NCBI GenBank assembly: GCA_016297555.1
Contig: JAEDGK010000060.1
Coordinates: 1 to 12,255 of the forward strand
Length of the DNA: 12,255 nucleotides
Source of the DNA: Clostridiaceae bacterium
GTDB taxonomy: Bacteria; Bacillota; Clostridia; Oscillospirales; Acutalibacteraceae
Reading direction: 5' to 3'
The position numbers and the translations under genes were made by a program. The first letter of the stretch is position 1; every line of letters begins with the position of its first letter. Below the pieces are notes generated by a model. That model was given only the letters and a program-made list of their open reading frames with translations, was not told the origin of the DNA and searched no databases. This document shows positions 1-5,846 of the stretch, piece by piece.

Positions 1-143
1 GGCTTTTTGAGAGAGTGAAAAGCAATTTTTCTATGAACCGATGTTTTTGCGTGCAAAAACGAGGTCGCAAAAGCTGTTTATATTCTCGAATTGAAAATTG
101 TTGCCGTTGCGACTTAGTTTGGAACGGTTAAAAAAGCAAAGAG
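1..143 (+). other. Left-edge region, possible 3' end of a structured transcript
   Basis: No recognisable protein is encoded here. Two inverted repeats are visible: GTTTTTGC (43-50) against GCAAAAAC (53-60), and AGGTCGCAA (62-70) against TTGCGACTT (107-115) with one G-T pair. A strong rightward terminator follows at 144-180, so something transcribed rightward ends here. One forward frame is open from the window edge to a stop at 129-131, but its 42 residues include seven cysteines and resemble no family I know. It may be the 3' part of a noncoding RNA, a 3' untranslated region, or the tail of an unrecognised gene that begins outside the window. Confidence 0.3.
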
Positions 144-180
144 AATGGGCAGACACGCTGTTTGTGTCTGCCCATTTTTT
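144..180 (+). terminator. Strong intrinsic terminator, rightward
   Basis: A perfect 13-base-pair stem (AATGGGCAGACAC at 144-156 with GTGTCTGCCCATT at 164-176) closes a 7-base loop. The 3' arm runs straight into a T-tract covering 175-180. The matching leftward strand has no comparable T-run after the stem, so this ends a rightward transcript that begins left of the window or within 1-143. Confidence 0.88.
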
Positions 181-284
181 AGTGCTTTTGAGAGAATGTT
201 TCCAACCTATGTTTAAAAGATTCAGGATTAACATACATTTCGGTAATATTCGGTTATAATCAAATCCGCGTTTTGCTTATCCAT
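179..284 (-). pseudogene. Possible remnant of an ECF-like sigma factor start
   Basis: On the minus strand an ATG at 282-284 is preceded by a good ribosome binding site (GAGAGGGTG, 5 bases before the ATG). It encodes MDKQNADLIITEYYRNVC, then stops at 228-230. The stretch A-D-x-I-I-x-E-Y-Y is typical of the first helix of small sigma-70/ECF proteins in Clostridia, which normally continue into region 2. Here nothing of region 2 follows. A one-base frame change near the end of the peptide would continue as YVNPESFKHRLETFSQKH and stop at 179-181. I infer a decayed or truncated gene. A genuine 18-residue leader peptide is the main alternative. The resemblance is short, so the call is tentative. Confidence 0.3.
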
Positions 285-363
285 CTTTTCACCCTCTCGG
301 CGCGTGTTCAAATATATAGTGGGGCATTTTGAAAAAAGGTTGGAAAAATGTCTTTACATTATG

Positions 364-416
364 AAAATTAACAAAATCCCCGGATTCGGCGCCGTGCGGC
401 TCGGAATTCGGGGATT
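364..416 (-). terminator. Terminator of the flavodiiron protein gene
   Basis: Read leftward, AATCCCCG (409-416 on the minus strand) pairs with CGGGGATT (375-382). The stem continues through a G-T pair and a GAAT/ATTC block (404-407 with 384-387), and a small GC-rich hairpin fills the loop. A T-rich tract (ATTTTGTTAATTTT on the minus strand) follows the stem. It lies 17 bases past the stop codon of the flavodiiron gene. Confidence 0.75.
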
Positions 417-432
417 GCTGTTTAATGTTAGA

Positions 433-2223
433 TTATTTTATTTCCTCAAAATCGGCGGCGCCGTGCTTGCACAGCGGGCATACGATATCGTCGGGCAGCT
501 CGTCGCCCTCATAAATCCAGCCGCAAATCTTGCAAACAAAGCCTTTTTTGCCCTCGGTCTGAGGCTTGGGCTTAACATTGTTCTGATAATAGGTGTAGGT
601 CATCGTCTCTTTGTCTGAAAGAACTCTTGCCTCGGTAACGGAGCAGATAAACATTCCGTGCGTGCCGAGATCCACATATTGCTCAACTTTCAAAGACATA
701 AAGGAATTGATGTATCTCGGCAGGAAAGCAAGTCCGTTATCGCTTCGCAGGGGAGTGCAGTCGGCAAACTTGTTGACTGATCTGCCGCTTTGGAAGCCGA
801 AATTTTCAAAAACCTTGAACGGTGCGTCAACCGAAAGGCAGTTTACATTCATAATGCCCGTCTGCTGAATAATATGGTGAGAATAATTATCTTTGTTAAT
901 GGTTACGGCAACGCGGTTGGGAGTGTTTGTAACCTGAGTTACGGTGTTGACAATAAGTCCGTTATCCTTTTTGCCGTCGTTTGAGGTTACAACATAAAGT
1001 CCGTATCCGATATTGAAAAGTGCGCTGAGGTCGTTTTTATCGGCGGTTTCGTCGCTCTGAGCCAGATAATCGCGGCAAAGCTCATCTGCAAGAGCTTCAA
1101 TCTGCTCCTTGCTTTCATTGCTGAGCGCGGATTTGATTTTAACCGTTGTGTCGGCAAAGGTTAAGTTTTTGCAGCCCTCGAGCATTCCCTTCATAACCTT
1201 TGCGGCAAGGGGAGCCCAGCTTCCGTTTTCGATAAAGGCAACCGTGCGGTTTTGGAAGTTTCTCTCGGTGAGATGCTCGATAAAGGTTTTCATAAACGGG
1301 AAGATGTCGGCGTTATAGGTGGTTGTAGCAAAAACAATTCTGCCGTAGCGGAAAGCGTCCTCAACAGCCTCAGCCATATCACAGCGGGCAAGGTCGTTAA
1401 CAACAACCTTGGGGCAGCCCTTGGCTTTGAGCCTTTCGGCAAGCAGCTCAACTGCCTTTTTGGTGTTGCCGTAAACGGAGGTATAGGCAATCATTATGCC
1501 GTCGCTTTCAATGCCGTAGGACGACCATGTGTTATAAAGGTTGAGATAGTAGCCGAGATTTTCGGTAAGAATGGGGCCGTGCAGGGGGCAAATCTTTTCG
1601 ATATCAAGGTTTGCCGCTTTTTTGAGCAGAGCCTGAACCTGAGCGCCGTATTTGCCGACTATGCCGACATAATATCTGCGTGCTTCGCAAGCCCAGTCCT
1701 CGTCTGCGTCAAGCGCACCGAATTTGCCGAAGCCGTCAGCGGAAAAGAGAACCTTGTCAAGGCTGTCATATGTTACGATAACCTCGGGCCAGTGAACCAT
1801 AGGAGCGGTTACAAAGGTCAGCGTGTGAGAGCCGAGCTCGAGAGTATCTCCCTCGCCTACAACGATGCTTCTGCCTGCAAAATCCGTGCCGAAAAAGTTA
1901 TTCATCATCGCAAAAGCCTTTGCGGAGGAAACGATTTGAGCATCGGGATAGGCTTTCATAAAGTTGCCGATATTAGCCGAATGGTCGGGCTCCATGTGCT
2001 GAACCACAAGATAATCGGGCTTTCTGCCGCCGAGAGCTTCTTCAATATTGTCAAGCCACTCGTGAGTAAAAGCGGCGTCAACCGTGTCCATAATTGCTAT
2101 TTTTTTGTCAATAACGGCATATGAATTATAAGCCATGCCGTTGGGCACGATGTATTGCCCCTCAAAAAGGTCAATGGCTTTGTCGTTTACGCCGATGTAT
2201 TTGATATCTTTTGTAATATTCAT
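433..2223 (-). CDS. Flavodiiron protein with flavin reductase and rubredoxin domains
   Basis: This 596-residue cytoplasmic enzyme should reduce O2 to water and/or NO to N2O, protecting an anaerobe. Residues 1-240 form the metallo-beta-lactamase-like diiron domain, with all expected ligands: H76-x-E78-x-D80, H144, D163 and H215. Residues 242-390 are a flavodoxin domain with an FMN phosphate loop (TSVYGNT, 248-254). Residues about 398-550 look like an FMN-binding flavin reductase domain. The last 36 residues are a rubredoxin-like domain with C564-x2-C567 and C582-x2-C585. The 14-residue gap between these pairs is far shorter than in ordinary rubredoxin (29 in the neighbouring gene) and resembles the C-terminal domain of rubrerythrin. 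The start has a GGAAGGTG ribosome binding site. A free rubredoxin lies directly upstream on the same strand, separated by a terminator-like hairpin. The family is certain; the O2 versus NO preference cannot be read from sequence. Confidence 0.95.
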   Translation of the reverse strand: MNITKDIKYIGVNDKAIDLFEGQYIVPNGMAYNSYAVIDKKIAIMDTVDAAFTHEWLDNIEEALGGRKPDYLVVQHMEPDHSANIGNFMKAYPDAQIVSSAKAFAMMNNFFGTDFAGRSIVVGEGDTLELGSHTLTFVTAPMVHWPEVIVTYDSLDKVLFSADGFGKFGALDADEDWACEARRYYVGIVGKYGAQVQALLKKAANLDIEKICPLHGPILTENLGYYLNLYNTWSSYGIESDGIMIAYTSVYGNTKKAVELLAERLKAKGCPKVVVNDLARCDMAEAVEDAFRYGRIVFATTTYNADIFPFMKTFIEHLTERNFQNRTVAFIENGSWAPLAAKVMKGMLEGCKNLTFADTTVKIKSALSNESKEQIEALADELCRDYLAQSDETADKNDLSALFNIGYGLYVVTSNDGKKDNGLIVNTVTQVTNTPNRVAVTINKDNYSHHIIQQTGIMNVNCLSVDAPFKVFENFGFQSGRSVNKFADCTPLRSDNGLAFLPRYINSFMSLKVEQYVDLGTHGMFICSVTEARVLSDKETMTYTYYQNNVKPKPQTEGKKGFVCKICGWIYEGDELPDDIVCPLCKHGAADFEEIK

Positions 2224-2242
2224 TTATTCACACCTTCCGTTC

Positions 2243-2273
2243 AAAAAACAGAGCCCCGCGATTAGCGAGACTC
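2243..2273 (-). terminator. Terminator-like hairpin between rubredoxin and flavodiiron genes
   Basis: On the minus strand GAGTCTCGC (2265-2273) pairs with GCGGGGCTC (2251-2259) around a 5-base loop, giving 9 pairs of which two are G-T. It is followed by TG and a run of six T (2243-2248). Only about 20 bases remain before the flavodiiron ATG, too few for a further promoter, so flavodiiron mRNA must read through this element. That makes it a likely attenuator or a partial terminator setting the ratio of the two products. A direct repeat CGGGAAT (two copies 20 bases apart, about 2290-2315) lies just upstream of it. Confidence 0.6.
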
Positions 2274-2322
2274 CCTTGTCTTTGAGAATTCCCGATTAAA
2301 CAGGAAATTCCCGGCGGCATCA

Positions 2323-2478
2323 TTATTCTGCCGAAAAATCGTCTTTGCCTACTCCGCAAAGGGGGCAAACAAAATCATCGGGAAGATCTTCAAACTTTGT
2401 GCCGGGCTCGATTCCGTTGTCGGGATCGCCGATAGCTTCGTCATAGATCCAGCCGCATACATTGCAAACATATTTCAT
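2323..2478 (-). CDS. Rubredoxin
   Basis: A 51-residue electron carrier, the normal length for a free rubredoxin. A single iron is bound by C5-x2-C8 in the CNVCGWIYD motif and by C38-x2-C41 in the CPLCG motif. The family's aromatic and DLPDDFVCPLC features are present. The start ATG at 2476-2478 has an AGAGG ribosome binding site. It is the first gene after a clear sigma-A-type promoter at 2518-2546 and lies about 100 bases upstream of the flavodiiron gene, for which it is the natural electron donor (inference from family knowledge). The terminator-like hairpin after it suggests it is made in excess over the flavodiiron protein. Confidence 0.95.
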   Translation of the reverse strand: MKYVCNVCGWIYDEAIGDPDNGIEPGTKFEDLPDDFVCPLCGVGKDDFSAE

Positions 2479-2513
2479 AATCGCTTAACCTCTTTTCTGT
2501 TATTTATTTACGG

Positions 2514-2528
2514 GTGAATTATATCACA
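2514..2528 (-). promoter_or_regulatory. Crp/FNR-like dyad over the rubredoxin -10 box
   Basis: The minus strand reads TGTGA-TATAAT-TCAC: an inverted repeat GTGA-N6-TCAC whose 6-base centre is exactly the -10 hexamer. The half-sites match the TGTGA-N6-TCACA pattern recognised by Crp/FNR-family regulators and partly that of Rex. A protein bound here would block RNA polymerase. The regulator is unknown, and the dyad could be a chance consequence of an extended -10 (TGN) box. Confidence 0.4.
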
Positions 2529-2546
2529 CAGCATATACTTTTTCAA
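2518..2546 (-). promoter_or_regulatory. Sigma-A promoter of rubredoxin/flavodiiron unit
   Basis: On the minus strand TTGAAA (2541-2546) and TATAAT (2518-2523) are separated by exactly 17 bases. TG also sits one base before the -10 box, an extended -10. Transcription should begin near 2511, leaving a leader of about 30 bases before the rubredoxin start. Confidence 0.8.
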
Positions 2547-2600
2547 TGGGAATCTGTAAATTTAAGTTGTATTTTTTTTGATTATTTTGTTTTGCAGAGA

Positions 2601-3548
2601 TTAATAAACGCAGTTGAGCGGTTTGCCCGCAAGAAATGCTTCAACATTTTCACGGCAGATTTTCATAAGCCGTTCTCTTGTTTCAAAAGCCGCCCATGCA
2701 ATATGAGGCGTTATGAAGCAGTTTTCGAGCTTCGTCAGGGGGTTATCCGCCCGCGCGGGTTCTTCTGAGAGAACATCAAGCCCCGCGCCCGCAATCACTC
2801 CGTTTTTGAGCGCGTCGGCAAGAGCAGGCTCGTCAACAACCTGACCTCTTGATGTGTTTATGAGAATGGCGGAGGACTTCATTTTGCCGAGAAATTCCGC
2901 ATTGACCATTTTGTCGGTTTCGGGCGTGAGCGGGCAATGAATACTCACAAAATCGCTTTTTGCGAGCAGCTCGTCTCTGTCGCAAAAGATAACATTGCCG
3001 AAATCCGACGGATGGTTGGTGGAGGCGAGAACCGTCATTCCGAAAGCCTCTGCAATTTTTGCAACCGCTTTTCCTATTTTTCCGAATCCGATTATTCCTA
3101 TCGTTTTTCCGTCAAGCTCGGTCAGCGGAGCTTTTTGATAGCAGAAGTCTTTGCAAGCCGCCCATTCGCCGCAGTGAACGGATTGGCTGTGAAGCGCAAC
3201 TGCGTTTGTATGCTCAAGAATGAGCGCAAAAACAAGCTGGGCAACCGCATTTGTGCTGTAAGACGGAATGTTGCAAACGGGAATTCCTCTTTCTTTGCAG
3301 TATTCCCAGTCAACGATATTATATCCCGTGCTCAGAAGCCCGATATATTTAAGCTCGGGCAAGGTTTCCAGAAGCGGCTTTCTGAGCGGCGTTTTGTTGG
3401 TGATTATGATGTCGCAATCCTTGGTGCGCTCGGCAATCAGCTCTGCGGGAGTGCGGTCATAAACGGTACATTCGCCGCATTTTTCAAGCCAGTTCCAGGA
3501 AAGGTCGCCCGGATTTTCGGTGTATCCGTCAAGAACGGTTATTTTCAT
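2601..3548 (-). CDS. D-2-hydroxyacid dehydrogenase (glycerate dehydrogenase-like)
   Basis: A 315-residue NAD(P)-dependent enzyme of the D-isomer 2-hydroxyacid dehydrogenase family, interconverting a 2-oxo acid (for example hydroxypyruvate) with its D-hydroxy acid. The Rossmann motif G154-F-G-K-I-G159 and the catalytic triad R234 (in NTSRG), E263 (in LSEEP) and H282 (in TPHIAW) are intact. The N-terminal KxTVLDGYTENPGDLSW stretch is typical of the glycerate dehydrogenase-like subgroup in Clostridia. I chose the ATG at 3546-3548 because AAAGGA lies 8 bases before it; the in-frame ATG 9 bases upstream touches that ribosome binding site and has none of its own. The second Rossmann strand ends VLASTNH, without the usual acidic residue, so NAD over NADP preference is uncertain. 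The exact substrate is not decidable. It has its own promoter, divergent from the rightward cluster. Confidence 0.9.
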   Translation of the reverse strand: MKITVLDGYTENPGDLSWNWLEKCGECTVYDRTPAELIAERTKDCDIIITNKTPLRKPLLETLPELKYIGLLSTGYNIVDWEYCKERGIPVCNIPSYSTNAVAQLVFALILEHTNAVALHSQSVHCGEWAACKDFCYQKAPLTELDGKTIGIIGFGKIGKAVAKIAEAFGMTVLASTNHPSDFGNVIFCDRDELLAKSDFVSIHCPLTPETDKMVNAEFLGKMKSSAILINTSRGQVVDEPALADALKNGVIAGAGLDVLSEEPARADNPLTKLENCFITPHIAWAAFETRERLMKICRENVEAFLAGKPLNCVY

Positions 3549-3587
3549 AGAAATCATCCTTTATAAGAGATTTATTTTACTCTTTTA

Positions 3588-3596
3588 AGTATATCA
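3588..3596 (-). promoter_or_regulatory. Extended -10 promoter of the dehydrogenase gene
   Basis: The minus strand has TGATATACT: a -10 box TATACT with TG one base upstream. No good -35 box lies 17 bases further up, only A/T-rich sequence. The box sits 39 bases before the preferred start codon. The surroundings (TTGTGATATA) resemble the rubredoxin -10 region but lack its second half-site. Confidence 0.5.
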
Positions 3597-3639
3597 CAAA
3601 AAAGAGAAAAATAAAATATAAAAATATTTGGTTTTCGTA

Positions 3640-3668
3640 TTGACCCGAGAGGGATAATAATATAAAAT
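3640..3668 (+). promoter_or_regulatory. Sigma-A promoter of the rightward gene cluster
   Basis: TTGACC (3640-3645) and TAAAAT (3663-3668) are spaced by 17 bases, close to the sigma-A consensus. Transcription should begin near 3675. The leader of about 60 bases contains a short hairpin (CCGC 3686-3689 with GCGG 3696-3699) followed by TTTT, too weak to call a terminator with confidence. Confidence 0.72.
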
Positions 3669-3736
3669 AGAGAATTGGATAATCGCCGCTTTCGGGCGGT
3701 TTTACACATAAAAATTATTCGGAGCGCGGTGAGCTT

Positions 3737-4513
3737 TTGGAAAAAAGAAAAAAGCGAAAAAAATACCTGCTTTTCGGCGGGCTTATATTAATTGCGCTGT
3801 CACTTGCGGTCGGCGCTCTTTTGCTGTCTCTGAGCCATGAGGAGCTTTGGCGCTGGTATGTTGAGGCGCAGCAGAAGCTTGCGGAGCTTGAGGATATGAT
3901 AGCGCAGCTCGATCAGGTCTGGCAGTTTATCGGAGCGATAGTTTTGCTTTTTGCAATTAAAAGCTTCTTCCCGATTTACGCCACCTCAACCGTGTGCTTT
4001 TTAACGGGCGTTGTGCTGCCGATGTATCTTGCAATTCCGGTTAATGTGCTCGGCTTTGTGGTGCTTGTTACCATCAGATATTTTTGGGGCAAACGGTTCG
4101 GCGCGGGCAACGCTTGGAAAATGATAAGCCGCATGGACATCCTCAGAAAGCTTATTCAGAAAGACGGCAAGGGAAATCCCGCCCTGCTTATAGCGCTGAG
4201 ACTTATTCCCTGTATGCCTATTAACAGCATTTCGGGAATTTACGGCTCGTTTAATTTCGGTTATTTAAAATTTACGCTTTTGTCGCTCATCGGATTTATG
4301 CCGAGGCTTATTTCGTTCACCTTCGTGGGCAGAAATGTGTTTGACCCGCTTTCGCCGAGCTTCCTGCTGCCCATTATGATAATCCTGTTTTTATCGGGCA
4401 TTTCCGCTCTGTCCGTAAACGGGATCTGGACTACGGTTGAAAAAATTCTTGATTATGCAAGAAGTAAAAAAATAAACAAACCCGAAAGAAAGGAATTGCC
4501 GAAAAATGATTAA
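3737..4513 (+). CDS. TVP38/TMEM64 (DedA-like) membrane protein
   Basis: A 258-residue integral membrane protein of the TVP38/VTT domain family, relatives of DedA proteins and eukaryotic VMP1/TMEM41 lipid scramblases; bacterial members are linked to lipid or envelope homeostasis. A basic N-terminus (EKRKKRKK) precedes a first membrane helix (about 10-31), followed by a charged stretch (33-60) and hydrophobic segments at about 62-80, 84-115, 147-170, 175-198 and 207-230. The family signature is R155-L-I-P-x-x-P161 with N163 and G167, and the re-entrant-like segment around 72-95. The start is a TTG at 3737-3739: there is no early in-frame ATG, and GGAG at 3721-3724 or GGTGAG at 3728-3733 would serve as a ribosome binding site, neither ideally spaced. 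It is first in the cluster and overlaps the next gene by 8 bases. The transported or flipped lipid is unknown. Confidence 0.85.
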   Translation: MEKRKKRKKYLLFGGLILIALSLAVGALLLSLSHEELWRWYVEAQQKLAELEDMIAQLDQVWQFIGAIVLLFAIKSFFPIYATSTVCFLTGVVLPMYLAIPVNVLGFVVLVTIRYFWGKRFGAGNAWKMISRMDILRKLIQKDGKGNPALLIALRLIPCMPINSISGIYGSFNFGYLKFTLLSLIGFMPRLISFTFVGRNVFDPLSPSFLLPIMIILFLSGISALSVNGIWTTVEKILDYARSKKINKPERKELPKND

Positions 4514-5786
4514 GACTGCAATGCTTAAAGAAAAACTTGCAGGCTCGGAATATGACGTAGCTTTTGCAAGAAACTATAAGAAAGAAGACATTCAGGCTCA
4601 AAAATCAAGATATTTGAGAATAGTTTCAAGCTTTGAAGAGCTTTTCGGCTCGGGCAGAGAAATTGAAATGTTCAGCGCACCGGGCAGAACCGAGGTTTGC
4701 GGAAATCACACCGACCATAACCACGGCTGTGTGCTTGCCGCAAGCGTAAATCTTGACGCAGTTGCCGCCGCAGGAATTAATGACGAAAATATTGTCAGGG
4801 TTAAATCCGAAGGCTATAAGATGGATGTTGTTGACCTTGCCGACCTCGGCGTAATGCCCGCTGAAAGAGGCAGATCCGCCGCCCTTGTCAGAGGCGTTTG
4901 CGCGGGCTTTAAAAACAGAGGCTATAATATCGGCGGCTTTGACGCGGCTACGGCTTCCGATGTCCTTTCGGGCTCGGGTCTTTCTTCGTCGGCGGCGTTT
5001 GAGGTTTTGCTCGGCACAATTCTCAATCATCTTTATAACGGCGGAAAGGTCAGCGCGGTTGAAATTGCTCAGATAGCTCAGTTTGCCGAAAATGAATATT
5101 TCGGAAAGCCCTGCGGACTTATGGACCAGATGGCGTGCTCCGTAGGCGGCTTTGTAAGAATAGACTTTAAAGACCCTGCCGCTCCCGTCATTGAAAAGCT
5201 TGATTTTGACTTCGGCGCGTGCGGTCATGCCCTGTGCATAGTTGACACGGGCGGAGACCATTCTGATTTGACCGACGATTATGCCGCAGTCAGAAGCGAA
5301 ATGGAATCCGTTGCCGCAAAATTCGGCAAGAGCGTTCTCAGAGAGGTTGACAGAGCCGATTTTGAAAAGCAAATCTCCGTTATCAGAGACGCGGCGGGTG
5401 ACAGAGCGGTGCTCCGTGCCATACATTTCTACAATGAAAACGAGCGCGTTGAAAAGCAGGCTCAGGCTCTTAAAAACGGCGATTTTGAAGCATTTAAAGC
5501 TCTTGTTGTTGAGAGCGGATTTTCTTCATATATGTATAATCAGAACGTTTTTACCTGCAAGGCTCCCGAAAATCAGCCCGTCAGCATTGCCCTTGCGCTT
5601 TGCCAAGATATACTCGCGGGCAGGGGAGCATGGAGAGTCCACGGCGGCGGCTTCGCAGGAACCATTCAGGCGTTTGTTCCCATGGATTTGCTTGATGCTT
5701 TCAAAGAAAAAATCTGTGCGGTTTTCGGTGAAAAATCGTGCTATGTTCTCAATATCCGTCCCGACGGCGGAATAAAAGTTATTTAA
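4506..5786 (+). CDS. Galactokinase-like GHMP kinase
   Basis: A 426-residue cytoplasmic sugar kinase that should phosphorylate galactose or a related sugar at C1 using ATP. GHMP kinase motifs are all present: motif I PGRTEVCGNHTDHNHG (59-74), the ATP-binding loop SGSGLSSSAA (155-164), catalytic-base D207 in GLMDQM, the H-x6-Y-x2-R segment around Y259, and motif III HGGGFAG (379-385). In motif I, galactokinases have GRVNLIGEHTD, where the Glu (human Glu43) contacts the sugar. Here Asn67 takes that place and Glu63 replaces the earlier Asn. This variant occurs in a clostridial group usually annotated as galactokinase, so the true substrate may differ. It is longer than E. coli GalK, mainly at the N-terminus. 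AAAGGA lies about 9 bases before the ATG, which overlaps the preceding gene by 8 bases. No galT, galE or transporter is nearby. Confidence 0.85.
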   Translation: MIKTAMLKEKLAGSEYDVAFARNYKKEDIQAQKSRYLRIVSSFEELFGSGREIEMFSAPGRTEVCGNHTDHNHGCVLAASVNLDAVAAAGINDENIVRVKSEGYKMDVVDLADLGVMPAERGRSAALVRGVCAGFKNRGYNIGGFDAATASDVLSGSGLSSSAAFEVLLGTILNHLYNGGKVSAVEIAQIAQFAENEYFGKPCGLMDQMACSVGGFVRIDFKDPAAPVIEKLDFDFGACGHALCIVDTGGDHSDLTDDYAAVRSEMESVAAKFGKSVLREVDRADFEKQISVIRDAAGDRAVLRAIHFYNENERVEKQAQALKNGDFEAFKALVVESGFSSYMYNQNVFTCKAPENQPVSIALALCQDILAGRGAWRVHGGGFAGTIQAFVPMDLLDAFKEKICAVFGEKSCYVLNIRPDGGIKVI

Positions 5787-5794
5787 AAGACAAA

Positions 5795-5821
5795 AAAGGT
5801 TGATCCTCGCGGTCAGCCTTT
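5795..5821 (+). terminator. Possible weak terminator between kinase and peptidase genes
   Basis: AAAGGTTGAT (5795-5804) pairs with GTCAGCCTTT (5812-5821), 10 pairs including two G-T, around a 7-base loop. It is preceded by A-rich and followed by T-rich but interrupted sequence (CGTTGTTT). No promoter fits in the 25 bases left before the next gene, so some read-through must occur if that gene relies on this cluster's promoter. Confidence 0.45.
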
Positions 5822-5846
5822 CGTTGTTTGGAAAGAGGATTTCACA

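Noticed and set aside
9..298. GAGAGAGTGAAAAG at 9-22 and a 13/14 inverted copy at 285-298, suggestive of a small mobile element
   Set aside because: The match does not extend beyond these purine-rich 14 bases, there are no flanking target duplications, and the right copy is explained by a ribosome binding site.
1252..2124. A 290-residue open frame on the plus strand opposite the flavodiiron gene
   Set aside because: It is the antisense shadow of a gene with every domain and active-site residue intact; it has no recognisable motif or ribosome binding site.
3685..3703. Small hairpin followed by TTTT just after the start of the rightward transcript
   Set aside because: Only four GC pairs plus one G-T and a four-base T-run, too weak to call an attenuator or riboswitch; no conserved riboswitch sequence is visible.
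4626..5426. A 266-residue open frame on the minus strand opposite the kinase gene
   Set aside because: The forward strand carries all GHMP kinase motifs; the reverse product matches nothing I know.
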